A DNA stretch of 64,000 bases from Pleurodeles waltl (lineage: Eukaryota > Chordata > Amphibia > Caudata > Salamandridae): NCBI RefSeq assembly GCF_031143425.1, contig NC_090451.1, positions 661,940,575 to 662,004,574 of the forward strand, given 5' to 3'. A program made the position numbers and the translations under genes. Of this stretch, positions 33,501 to 44,942 are shown piece by piece; within the stretch, counting starts at the first letter, position 1, and every line of letters starts with the position of its first letter. The notes beneath the pieces are model-generated. The model worked only from the letters and a program-made list of their open reading frames with translations, was not told the DNA's origin and made no database searches.

Positions 33501-36500
33501 TCATGTCGTGATTGACTTGCAGTGCTGCTCAGACAGTTTAAAGCGGGCCCCTTGCTTTCCCCGCTCAGGTTTGGCGGTCGCACCAGTCACCTCTGACAGG
33601 GGAGTCATTTTGCTGTCGGAAGATATTCAGTGGTCAAGGGTGCTCTAGTCATCTTAGAATGAACAGCAGTGATGTTCGAGGTAGTTTTGGGAAGGCTGCT
33701 ATTTTTTGGTCATGTTTCAAATTTGATGCTGGTCTGCTTTTAGTGAGTTTAGGTTATCACTACAGATTCTGGTCATGGTTTAGGGACACAGCGGCATGAG
33801 GCAAGGTTTAGGGCTCAGTGATGGGGTGTTTGGGGGTCTGAAGAGCTTTGGTCATGTATAGTTGGGGAGACAGTGTGGTGTAAGTCAGGGTTAAGTGGCT
33901 GAGTACTGCCTCAGTTTAGTATCCTTGGGACTCACGTTTGCTGTTGGCAGTGATTGTTGCCAGTTTTGCTTTATGGACAGTTTTGGGGTCTGTACTGCTT
34001 TAGTGTCTTTGACTGTCATTTCTGCTTTGGGCAGTGTTTGATGCTCAGTGTTGCTTGATGTAGGATTTGAGGGCTTGTCCTGCTTTCAGCATGGTTAGTC
34101 GGTCTTTAGGGATCACTTCTGATTTAGGCCTTGTTTAGGAGGTTTTGCATTTGTCACCCCAAGTGGGAAGGGTATGCCCAGACGTGGGTCCTGTGCTCAC
34201 TATGCCACCAGATTCAAGCTACCCTGGCTGAAGAGAGGTGATACCCCGAAACCGGTCCCAGGATGCTTGTTTCTGGTCCAGGGAGGACCTGGCGTGGCAG
34301 TTTGGGCTGGACTGTTCCCATGGGAAACAGGGTCAAGACTGATTTGCATGGGTCCAAACTGGAATGGCATGGTGAGCAAAAAACTGATGGATTAAACCCA
34401 GATCTGGGACTGGGTGTGAATGTTTGATTTGGTCTACATTCCATCCATCAACTGTTCTTTTTGCATTTATTTGGGAGTCAGTCACTTGTTTTAAGAAGAA
34501 CGCGTAAGACCTGTGCTGCTTTGGCCATGTTTTGGGACATCAGTGCATCTTAGCCATTGTTATGGGGTCCGTTTTGGGATTGGGGTGGGCTGGTAATACC
34601 CTTTGGTTAGTTTTGGTAGCGCTTTGTTAATGTCAGCTCTAAATAACAATTAACTGTCAGGTTTTGTGCGAGAAATCGGATTCTCTTTACATTAGGCGCC
34701 ATTTTAAGTTGTAAATCACTCTATCCATCTTCAAAGGCCAAACTGCCCTATACAGTAGACCTCGGATTGGTAATTCTCAGTGGGCTGCCTTTTGCCCGGG
34801 TAAGCATGACTTGAAACCAACTCCAAGTGACGTCAAACAGGAAACGTCCACGTCACATCCTAGTTGTGCAGGCTGTGGATAGCCAGGGCCGCTGCACTTG
34901 GCTTTAGTGGGGCCAGGGGTTGACCAGGCCGGCCTCCGCACCAGTTTCCTGCAAGGGGTACAGAAAGGACAGGCCTTACCCGAGAGCGCACACAACTAAC
35001 TGCGCCATGGTGAATGATTAACCGCACAAGGTGAGCCGGCCTGGCACAAATATTTGCTCAGCACTTCCTCTGCGGGCAGGGTTTGCGTGTTGCCGTTTTG
35101 TGCGCCGCTCTGCTGGCAGAGCTGCAAGGTTACCAGCCTGGGCACAGATGGCCAAGATTACAGAAACAGAGTTTGGGCTTACATGATGCAGCTGTGCTGT
35201 TCGCCCTGCTCGCTACAGCTTTACTGTGCTGGCGGTCCGCCCCATGGCCCACACGCTGCAGTGGTGCTCACCTTCCTTGGGATGCCTACCGCATCTGTGC
35301 TGTTCACCACCCATGAAATGGCTCCAAGGCTGTGCTGTTCACTGTCCCTGAGATGGCTGCCACGGCTGTGCTACTCACCATTAGTGAGATGCCTACCACG
35401 GCCATAGCCATCACCATGTGCTGTTGGTCACTCTACCCGGTACCCAGTGCAGCTCAGCGACATGCATTCTGTCGCGGATGTAGTGCAGCAAGCCTACTGT
35501 GCCACTGACTAACTCTGCAGCTTGCCTGCCGCTGCTGCTGTGCTGTTCGCAGGCACTGCAAAACGCCATGCATTAGAAAAGGACATAAACAAATATAGCT
35601 TTATCGCTGTGAGTACACCATCCTTCAAAAGGTGAACATCTATACTGATTGCTCAGTGGCAGTATCCTGCCCCTCTCCTTTCGTTCACAGAACAAGACCC
35701 CCTCCTGTTAAAGTCACCAATTATGTCTTTACACAGTACTGGACCTCCTCAAGGAAAAGAACTGCAAGTAGTTGAATTTTGTTCTAAAATAAACACCACC
35801 TAACCAGCAGGGTTGCTTGTTTCTAGGAGCTCTAGATGGCGAGATGACCACCACAGTGCCAGCCGCCGCCAAAGCTGCGTCCTTTCGCCTAATTTTAAAG
35901 AAAAGTTGTCTGCTGCTATGCCCAGGAAGTCGAGCACCGACGCCAAGTATGACATTTCCCAGCCCTAATGGACATTTCCCGCTCATCCATCGAGTCCCTG
36001 TGTTTACAGCACTCCCACAGAATCCGAGTAATTACCCTCTGTGACGGGCGGGTGCTCGCAGAAACAACGGGGTCCCCAAAGCCTAATAGAGAATGAATCC
36101 CCTGTGGGGTCTTTATTGTTAGTAAATACCATAAATGCCTATCTTTAGAGGCAATCGACCCCGAGCAGTGACCCCGGCAGATCATGTGTCTCCCATCTGG
36201 GGGAGCCATTAGCCTTCTTGGTTCCTTCTCAGCACAGATTACCAGGGCCGCTTCTTCGGAGCCCTGCCCAAGATGGCGGACAGAGTCCCACATGGTGTAT
36301 TTTACCGCATGTGGGAGATGGCAGAATGAGTCAGCCCCACATGTACCGGAACTTTACCTTGTACGTTACATGCACGCAAATCACTGCAGCACTGTTTGCA
36401 TCTATCGACTGAGTTACCTTCCCGAGAAACATTCCTACCTTGCCAGAATGGCAGTTCAGTGCCCCTCCCTCTGGGTCTGCCCAGAAGTTGTTCTAATGTC

Positions 36501-39500
36501 AACAGTAAAAGGCACATTTGGAGTACAGTCTGTGCTTGTCTGCTGATAAGTGCCGGATTAGTACCTTTAAACAGGGTATCTGGCAGTTGCATGGGGCAGG
36601 ATTAACTCCCAGATATTAAGAAAGAAACAACAAAAGGTGTTTTCTTTTCTCCCGCGGCCGGGTCTGCCTGCCCTACCCCGGCTCTGTCGGGCTGATGCAT
36701 GGTGGGATAATGTGCAAATTTTCTATAGCCCTTGGTGCTTTCACCCAAAAGAGTTCTCTCAATTCCGTGCGCTCTCATATTTCGTTCTTCCTGTCCTATT
36801 CTTTCTCCAGGGGCATTTTCCATATCAGAGGCGTTCTTTATGAGAGACCTCAACTCTCACTCATTGGGAGTGAGAATCACACATTTTGAGTTTGGGTTGA
36901 GCTTTCAAAACAGACTAAATGTCACCTGCTGAAAAGGACAGCCTTCCTAAATGTGACTTTTTTTCCTAGCACTGATGTGTGTAGCACAGCGCCAGTGACC
37001 TTTAGAGCCACCAGAAAGCAGTCCTACCAAAGGAAGAGTGCCCTGACTGGCTCTTTCAGTTCGCACATGTAGGAATGCTGCTCCACCACATCTGTAAGCC
37101 AGGAGTCCACATTTCTTAAAGTCCGTGTTGTTATTTTACTTACTTCACAATTATTTTGATTGTTTTAATACCATTTTACTGGTGCCTCTTGTCATGGATG
37201 TCAGAGTTTGAGACTTCACTCAGTATGATGTCATCAGTCTTGCTAATTAAGGCTTCAGGCCTAAGAAATGTCAAAAAGTGTTCATCCTGCCCTGGACTTT
37301 TCCATCAAAGTCTCCTTATCTCTCACTTCATTTCCAAAGCCTCCTCGGGAACCGAGCTGCCTCAATTCTGAGTCTTATCCATAAAGCTTGGTCCCTCCCT
37401 TCCTAAACTAGACCTTCTCGCTATCCAAAGCCTTGTCCATAACGTGCTATCCATATCCAAGGGTTTCTCTCCAGAACATTCACCCCATCCTAGGTGTTTA
37501 TGCTAAACTGTTCCTCAGACACAAGACTGAGGCTCCCAGACTCTACCTCCAGGGCTCTCTTGACCTGAGGCTCCCAGACTCTTTTCTCAGGAGGCTTCAC
37601 CTCCCACCAGGTCCCACCTTCTACTGCGCGGGTCTTTGCCCTTTTCCTTTCTCCCTTTGACAGGGCTTCACCTTTTAGCACTGCTCTTTTCTTAGACGTC
37701 CATCCTAAAGCGCTCCTAAACCTTTTTTCAAAAGTTATCCATGATTTGGATCTTCAGCCAAATGTGTTTTCCATGTCCCAGCCCCTCTCGCCATGGCATC
37801 CTCTCTAAAGCATTCTCCCTACTTCTAGCTTGTCTGTAAGCCAAATCCCAAACTACCTCTCGGCCCCACACCTGCTGCCCTTGTTTTGCTGTGTTTAGCA
37901 TCGATTTTTGCTCCAAACCCCGATGAGATTATGCTTCATTTCCATTCACCTCGAGCGAACCAACATTGCCCCTTCTGAAACCCTTTCTTTTCACCCAGCG
38001 CAAACTCCCCTCCCCTTTTGACAAGGGCCTGTGAGCCGGTGTTTCTGTTTCCACACACCTCGCCAAGATATTCGCCCCAATTAGGAAGAATTCACTGAAG
38101 CCTTTTAGACTTGAGTCAAATCCTCGGCCACCTTCTCATCTTTCAAGGAGGGAGGGGGGTGTCGATGGGGGAGCTGTCATTTGGAGGGTAGGGTTCTTAA
38201 TTAGGGGCTGGGATTTCATGGCCTGTTGACCTACAGGCGGGAACAGCGTGGCCTGGAGACGGGCAGTCTGGGGTTAACAAGAACTGGGGGACGTTACCAC
38301 GCCCCAGGGGACCGTAAAGGGGACACCAACTGGACTATTTAACTCAAAAGGGGAGTGTACGTTGTCAAGGGCCTGGCACCACTACTGGGGCCAGGGAACT
38401 AAAGTTTCCCTTATCAAAGCAAAGCCTGTAGTTCTGCATTTGACAGTGCAGCCCAGGGATGCAACGCTGGCTGTGATGTCCACTTTTAGGAAGTCTACAT
38501 TCCCGCCTGCGAAGTGAAGACCCAGAAAGGTGGAAAAAGCTGCAGAAAATGTACAAGCGCATGGATTTACCACAAGCTGATCCCCTCTGCTGCTGTGTTA
38601 TCCACTGTCCATTATTCAACTCCGTGACTGAAAGGTGCGGTTTACTTTTAGATGCCTCTCTGCACCAATGGCCCTGCTCCTCGGACTCCCATACATACAC
38701 CCCACCTTCATATATCTCATTCACTAGATTATGGGACATTTCATTTTTCATGTTGTTGTTATTTTTTTATTAAGCAGGGAGCTTCTGCACGCATCTCTAT
38801 TCTCTTCCTGAATTATCTCATGTCCTTGTCGTTGTCATTCATTATATAATTATGACGTGTTAATCAGCTGGTATTCTGCACGACTATACGATTATTGTTG
38901 CGTATCTGCTTATACATAGTGGTTTTCTCATAACGGGGACTCCTATCATCTTGATCTTGCATAGGTGAATTCGTACACACGTTTCTAGCTGCCTCGTTTC
39001 ACTGAAAACACTTGACTCTAAACATGCACAGATTGCGCTAGCACAAGTAATTAACCACGTCCTACAGTATGAGGATACCGGGTACTGCTGGATTTCAGAA
39101 TCATGTACGGGTTTATTTTTTATGATTTTTTTGGTGCTGAATTTATATGAAAGGTCGATATTTTGGCAAACGCTGTTTTTACAGTCTACGCTCCCCACTG
39201 AGTACATGAAATATTTAAATACTTAAGCTAAGCGACCAGGCGTTACTAAGATGGGTTGTAGCCATCAGATAGACTCCAGAGCTGTTAGCTGGCTTGATGT
39301 TATGTGGCTGTCCATCCGAAGCCACAGTGCGTCAGTCACCAACTCTAAGCATCCTGGGGCTTGTCGTTTATTTCACCGTTCCAAGTATATGCCTACAAGT
39401 CCCAATATTCTCAGTGCTGTAAGTCTAAGGCCGAGTGTGACATGATGTAGCCCACAGGTTGTCTGAAAACACTTGCGAGTGCAAATGCTGCCTGTAAAGG

Positions 39501-42500
39501 TTACTCCATATGCACCAACAGGAAGCTTCTAGAGTTCTGTCCTTAAATGTGCACTTGAATGACACAGGCCTGCCTTCGCCCGGCCGTACCTGCTCTTCAC
39601 TGCCCCTTAGGCTAGGCTGCCTGCAGCTTGGCCTTTCTCTGATTGAGGGCTGGCTCCATTGGAGGTGCGGCCTGCTGGTCAGGCTGCCCTTGGGCGTGGG
39701 GGAACGGTATGTGTTCTGTTGGGCTGGGACGGTCCGGTTCATTACCAGCTGCCAGTCACAGCTCAGGCATGTGTGCAGTGGACACCGACTCCCCCTCTAG
39801 CTAGAAAATCGTTACCTCTGATGCAATCGCAGACTCGGGTTACAAAACACTGCTTACGTGTGACTAATGTGGTGTGTTAAAAAGAGAGGAGGGACAACAG
39901 CTACTGTGCACTGCTCGTAGGCCAACCTCGGCCAAGCTATCTTATCCATGTGTTCAGAAAGCGACACTTCCTGCCTTTTTTTTACCTTCACTGCAGGATA
40001 AAGCTTGAGAGAAAGCGCTACAGGATAAAAATGCGATTCTTTTCCACTGTCATGTTAACTTTGCTAAAAATACCCCAGTTCCTCTTCAAACATACCAACA
40101 ACACCAACCCTAAACTCGATGCCAGAGTCTGAAAAATGCTACTTCTTGGAGGGGTTGATGATTAAACCATCTCAAAAGAGTTTTGAGATAAATGATAAGG
40201 AATGTTACAAATGCTGTGAGTTGCTCGACTCCGTCACTAGGGCATATTGTATGGTAACCTGTTAAGCGCTTAGTTCCACACTAGTGACCATCAGGGAGGA
40301 GGCTAGTCTGTTTGCTGTTTATGTTTGGTATGTTGTGTGTGTGGTTCTGTGATGAAAGCTTCCCATGATATAATGACCTCTGTTTCTAAGCCATCATTGT
40401 TCTTCTTTGACCAGGTTCCTTTGGGACGAGTACACGGTTGAGGTGCGCCTCAACGACTACCTGGACATCATCTGTCCACACTACGAGGACCGCGGTGTGG
40501 CCTCGCACACCGTGGAGCGCTACACCCTCTACCTGGTGGAGCACGAGGAGTACACCAACTGCAAGCCCCGCTCCAGCGACCAGCTGCGCTGGGAGTGCAA
40601 CAAGCCCTTTGCCCTCCATGGCCCAGAAAAGTTCTCTGAGAAGTTCCAGCGGTTTACTCCGTTCACCCTAGGCAAGGAGTTCAAAGAGGGACATAGCTAC
40701 TACTACATCTGTGAGTACCAGCACCTACCCTGTGTACAGTGTGTGTGTTTGAGGCAGTAGCGCTGACAAAGTACTTTCTTAGTGAGGGGCACTACTACAT
40801 TTAAAGGTTTGGAAGTGGACTTGGGTATGACGAAGCTGAAAGAACTGACGCTTACCTGAGCTGAGTGCAGTAGGTCTTCGCTGTCTTTCTAGTTGGCACA
40901 GTGATTTGGGCCACATCTGTAGGCTGGCTCTGTCACGAGGTGCAGCCATGGAAACACTTGTTCGAGGCTCTACAGGAAAAAAAAGACAAACCACACCACA
41001 AACACGAGCCAAGGAAGAAAAACCTTCTAACGAGTATTCTATTTTTTGTGGGGGTTTTCAGCTTTTTCCTTGGTTGCACGACTTCAGCAGAAGCAAGGCT
41101 CAGTGAACACTGTGTTGCCTCCCACTGGGCCCTGATTCAGCCCTTTTTAAATCCCTAGCCTTTGCGTTTTGTCAGCGGGCCCGGACCTGCCCCTTTTTAA
41201 CTTTCCGAGAAGCTGTTGTTCATAGGATGTATGACTGAATCAAACTGAAGCTCTTCAGTGCTTGGGGTGAGAAGCTTGGAGTCAGTTTACTGGAAAGGTC
41301 ACACATGACTTCGCCTAGTTGGATAGACGTGCAGACTGTCTTCATTCAAGGGCTATGAGCTTGTGGGGAGGCGTGTAACAATAATTTTCTGTAGATGCAT
41401 GGATTTTCTTTACTTTGGTACCACTGTCCCTCTTCCGACTGATTGAAAGAGCGAGTCCTAATAGAACCATTCTGATTAGCTGTTAACAGCACACAGAAAA
41501 GTAGTGGGTACCCCACATGTCTGGAACACATTTTACAGTCCGCGGAGGACTGTGGAGCTCGAAATCCTCTCATTTCCATCGTTACTCTGCAGAGAACATT
41601 TTGGGCAGTTGTTTTCACCTAATTTCACACTGAATACAAAGAAAAAAAATGCTGCATTTCCCCAGTTTCGCTTTTCAGCAAAACTTCTCGCCCATTCTTA
41701 CTGCTAGGGTTATTTCAATGTTTCCTTTAAGGGTAGTGTGTGATAAATATGCACTGTCTTCATGGGTAGGGAGGTGGCACGCGATGCATGTATTTTTTTG
41801 TATTGGACAGACAACAGAGATCTGCATACTGTGTCTTGGTGCGGTTACCTTCATTGGAGGGGTAACGGGCATATGCATTGTTTTTATTAGTAGCGTGAGA
41901 ATGTTTGGATTGCTTCAGTGAAATTGTAAAGTCCATTTTGATACTGTGTAGGGATGAGAGACATAGTAATTCTATGTTTAGTTTGACATATATGTTGGGT
42001 TAATTTGGGTATTATTTGTAAAATACAGTGTCTGTGAATGTTATAGATCTTGATGGTAACAAGGATTCCTTTGTTTTTTTTTCTTTTACAGCCAAGCCAA
42101 TCCACCACCATGGGGAGTACTGCCTCAAGCTGAGGGTGACCGTCGCTGGCAAAACCAGTAAGTTCAACTATTTCCCAAGCACATAAACGTTTTTCCTGAA
42201 AAAAAAATACACCTATTTTAGTAAATCGCTTCTTTCGTTCACCCTCTTCCCCCATGCAGACGTGCAACTTCGAGAAGCAGAGGCACGGTTTCTGCACAAG
42301 CACGAATTTCCGATTTGCAATTTATGCCTAGGGAAGCACCTTTGCTTCCCAAGTCATACATATTTCCAAAGATCCTAGTCTTAAAACCGGCAGCCCACAA
42401 ACCCAGCCACTCCCTCCATGACCACTCAGACACCGTCATCCGTCCCACAAGCCCACGTCTTGCATAACCACAGGGAGCCTAGGGTACTGTTTAAGCCCAA

Positions 42501-44942
42501 TAGTGCTCCTGTCTCCAGGAGGGGTACCTTGGGGTTCCTTATCCTGTGTTTACATCCTTTTTTTACTCTTCTTGACCTCTTCCATTTTATTTAAACTCAC
42601 TCGTGTCACCCCCAGGCTCTCCCAGATGGTCAAAAATCTACTCTCTCTTGTATTACTTTTGTCCCCTCACCCAGGCCAATTTACCTCAGCTTCTCTTTTA
42701 CTCTTTCGAATTTCCTCTGCATTACAGTCCCTCATGATGTCGACCTCCCTTTCTATACCACCTCACTCATCCCAAAGAGCCCAACACCTGTAATCTCTCT
42801 GGGTCTTGGTTTGTAAAGAGGGATGAGATGGCTTTAGAGTATTTTTCAACACAGATTACGCCAATGCCGCTTTCTTTGTGCAAGAACACCATGATTGGAA
42901 ATATTATGCCTGTTCAATTGTTTGCACTGCTCATTCCAAGAATCAGGTCATGATTACTCTAATGTTTTCTTTCTCTCTTGTTTTCTTACAGCTCAAGCAC
43001 CTGTTGTAAATGCTCATACTCCCAGGGCAAGAATGCAGTCAGGTATGCATAACCCTCACACTCTGCAGCACAGACTGTAGAACAAAGGAACACTTATGTT
43101 TTGTATGCTGATCAAAGCAGGAACTATTTGTGCTATAAGGACCCAATGAACAATAGTGGCATCTGTGAAAAAAATAATGTTTAGGGGAAGGGCCTGCGAC
43201 TCACAAAGCAAGATAGGGTTAATAACCGCCTGGGTGGGTCTCACTGCACTCCTTGGAAGTCACAACTTCTTAGAACCGGCTCTAAACCTTGAAAAAGGGA
43301 GCTCCTTAGTCTTATTTGGATAGATCACCAAACCCCAGAAGCTTTAGCTCTGGTGATTGGGAACCACTTCAAAACCTGGAAGCTTGAGCTCGTACGTGTG
43401 GTATCACTGCAGACTTTGAAAGTCATAGCTCCTCCCCACAGCCAGAATCGACCTGCTCCAAACATTGGAAGCCTGCTCCTGTGGGTGAAACCCTCTCCAA
43501 AACCAGAAAGTTAAAGTTCCTGTTGGTTGGAGCTGCTCCAAAATCTGGAAGCTAGAGCTGCTAGTGCCAGCAATCACACCACCCACTCTCTGAAAATCAT
43601 AGCACCTCTTGACATCTAGGATGATCTTGCTCCAAACTTTGGAAGCAAGAGCACCTCAGTGTTATTTCGATATTTCTCGAACTTCTGGAAGCTAGAGCTT
43701 CTGTAACCTGGACAATAGGGGTCTCATGGGTTGGCATTACCCCATATTCTGAAAGTCGTAGCTCCTCCTGACAGCTACAATGGATATGCTCCAAGCTGTA
43801 GAAGAGAAAGTACCTCAAGGTTATTTGGATCCTGCTCCAAACCCTCGAAGCTAGAGCTCCCTTTGGTGGAAGCCACTCCATCCTCTGACAACCAGAGCTT
43901 TTGTGGGTGCGGCCTACCTCAAACTCAGGAAACCAAAACTCATAAGGTTTGGAAGCTGCAGACTCTTAAAGTCAAAGCCTCTTGATTTATGAGATGGCTC
44001 TATTCCAAAACTTGGATGATAGTTTCTCACTGCACCAGGACAGTGCTGCAAAAACACAAAACCACCAATGCTCCTAACGTTGTTTTTTTTTTTTTTTTTT
44101 TTAAGAAATGGTTATAACTTCTTTGGATACAACTTCAAAATCCATGTAGAAAGATAAATAATCAATATTTCCCCCAAATGTTTTTGTAAACCTGGCTAAT
44201 ATAATCATATTACAATACATAGAAAAATCCCAGTTCAAGACAGTATGTAATATATTGTCCAAAAACACTCCATAGAGCAATATGATATACTATAAACAAC
44301 ATGTATAGCTGCCTAACTTGCTGGGTTTCTCGCACACACATCCAAATACCAACATCCTAATCGTTCATCACACACTAGCCACAAGTACCCACATTGTAGA
44401 AACTCAGCTACTCATAGTCATGACATTGGACTAGTATGCTTGACTACAATCAGGACGGTGCTACTCCAGACTTTGGAAGGTGGGAACCATGCCGTGATAG
44501 TTAGCCCTCATAGAGTGGGAATGTGCTCCAAGCCTCTAATGTGTGATCTGTTCTAAGCCGTAGGCTTCGTTTCTCATGCTCTGCAGTTCTGATCTGACCC
44601 TTTATAGCAAGGCACCAATCACAGACAGCACCTGCATCAAAGTAGCACACCCGATTCACTTAAAAGAAGAGGACAGTTGGGGTCCAACTTTCATTTTTGT
44701 AGCCAGGTTACCACTACCCCCTTTAACCATAAATTTGTGTAATTTTAGTTTGTTTTAAGCACAGAAGTATCCAAAGATTAATCTTTTGTCTCTTTCTGTT
44801 TTTTCTTTCATCACCAGACCAACCAGCTGGCGACATTCCTGGGGTTTTGAGAAGTGTGGCTGGAAACAGCTCGGGCCCAAGGATCTCCGCTTTCTACGTA
44901 CTGTCCTTACTGCTTCCCCTGCTAGTGGCAGTTGGGTGCTGA
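24488..44942 (+). CDS. EFNA1: Ephrin-A1 gene, five coding exons
   Basis: Joined exons 24488-24579, 40415-40710, 42092-42157, 42992-43042 and 44818-44942 encode 209 residues; human ephrin-A1 has 205. It is a GPI-anchored ligand for EphA receptor tyrosine kinases, acting in contact-dependent repulsion, vascular and tissue patterning. The signal peptide is 1-18. The ephrin domain is about 19-150, with disulfide Cys 51, 80, 92 and 140, N-glycosylation site Asn 26, and the receptor-binding loop FQRFTPFTLGKEF at 108-120. A short linker follows, then a GPI site near 185-188 and a hydrophobic tail at 191-207. All introns are GT-AG. Intron 1 is phase 2 and the others are phase 1. EFNA1 fits better than EFNA2-5 through YLVEHEEY and TPFTLGKEFKEGHSYYYI. 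Intron sizes are 15,835, 1,381, 834 and 1,775 bases. Confidence 0.96.
25155..25343. mobile_element. hAT-type MITE with 8-bp target duplication
   Basis: A 189-bp element with terminal inverted repeats CAGTGCTTTAAATGG / CCATTTAAAGCACTG. It is flanked by a perfect 8-bp duplication, GTTGGCAG, at 25147-25154 and 25344-25351. An 8-bp duplication is the hAT signature. It encodes nothing. The interior repeats GGTACT/AGTACC palindromes. Confidence 0.92.
27542..27566. repeat. Poly(C) tract
   Basis: 25 consecutive C residues in EFNA1 intron 1. It could form G-quadruplex or i-motif structures; its length may be inexact because such tracts are hard to sequence. Confidence 0.95.
31373..31870. repeat. DIRS terminal-repeat remnants in EFNA1 intron 1
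   Basis: Two copies of the DIRS end motif occur close together: AGTTTACCTGTAACATTAG at 31373 and GGTTACTTGCCTGTAAC at 31464, each followed by a TTCTCC- or CTCTTCAG-like block. The sequence after the second holds GACATCA/GACGCC-rich text like the terminal repeat of copy A. No internal genes are present, so these are solo or deleted ends of one or two other DIRS families. Confidence 0.55.
33400..34650 (+). repeat. Decayed minisatellite in EFNA1 intron 1
   Basis: Diverged units of about 45-55 bp built on TGCTGCTTTGG, CATGGTTTAGGG and GTCAGTGTTGC. The array is interrupted by one unit of the 321-bp repeat at about 34147-34470 and resumes afterwards. Confidence 0.6.
34147..34470 (+). repeat. Single 321-bp repeat unit
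   Basis: Reverse orientation relative to 6550-7250. It runs from GCATTTGTCACCCC to TTTTTGCATTT and has the same internal blocks (GATACCCCGAAACCGGTCCC, TGGATTAAACCCAGATC). It is embedded in a minisatellite. Confidence 0.85.
35170..35480 (+). repeat. Decayed minisatellite, unit about 40-48 bp
   Basis: Units of the form GCTGTGCTGTTCACC...GAGATGGCTACCACG at about 35190-35420. Open frames across it follow the repeat. Confidence 0.55.
40415..40710 (+). CDS. EFNA1: EFNA1 exon 2 (core of the ephrin receptor-binding domain)
   Basis: 296 bases between CCAG and GTGAGT. It encodes residues 31-129: the beta-barrel with Cys 51 (IICPHYED), Cys 80 and Cys 92 (RWECNKP), and the EphA-contacting loop. Length and boundaries match exon 2 of other ephrin-A genes. 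Confidence 0.97.
42092..42157 (+). CDS. EFNA1: EFNA1 exon 3
   Basis: 66 bases between ACAG and GTAAGT, phase 1 at both ends. It encodes residues 130-151 with SKPIHHH and the last domain Cys (YCLKLRVTV). Being symmetric, it can be skipped in frame. A human EFNA1 isoform lacks the equivalent exon. Confidence 0.95.
42992..43042 (+). CDS. EFNA1: EFNA1 exon 4 (linker)
   Basis: 51 bases between ACAG and GTATGC, phase 1 at both ends. It encodes TQAPVVNAHTPRARMQS, the flexible stalk between the domain and the anchor. The donor GTATGC is weaker than the others. Assignment rests on phase and position because the linker is poorly conserved. Confidence 0.85.
43240..44040 (+). repeat. Decayed minisatellite in EFNA1 intron 4
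   Basis: About 15 diverged units of 45-50 bp built on CTGCTCCAAAACTTGGAAGC and TAGAGCTCCT. GGAAGCTAGAGCT or near forms occur at 43330, 43380, 43552, 43687 and 43847. A T-tract follows at about 44082-44102. Confidence 0.7.
44818..44942 (+). CDS. EFNA1: EFNA1 exon 5 (GPI-anchor signal)
   Basis: Begins after CACCAG and ends at TGA 44940-44942. It encodes residues 169-209: a small-residue stretch NSSG at 185-188 (likely anchor site), then a hydrophobic tail with LSLLLPLLVAV. This is the usual GPI attachment signal of A-class ephrins. No transmembrane and cytoplasmic PDZ tail of the B class is present. Confidence 0.93.

Larger units (their letters stand above)
24580..40414 (+). other. EFNA1: EFNA1 intron 1
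   Basis: GTAAGT donor and CCAG acceptor, phase 2, 15.8 kb. It contains a hAT MITE, a C-tract, a DIRS terminal remnant, one unit of the 321-bp repeat and at least two decayed minisatellites. I see no additional exon or RNA gene. The first kilobases (24600-28600) remain GC-rich and could hold regulatory sites, but I cannot name any. Confidence 0.9.

Noticed and set aside
24488..44942. EFNA3, EFNA4 or another ephrin as the identity of the gene
   Set aside because: The spacing and motifs YLVEHEEY and FTPFTLGKEFKEGHSYYYI and the SKPIH segment fit ephrin-A1. EFNA3/A4 have different receptor-loop sequences, and B-class ephrins have a transmembrane segment and cytoplasmic tail that are absent here.
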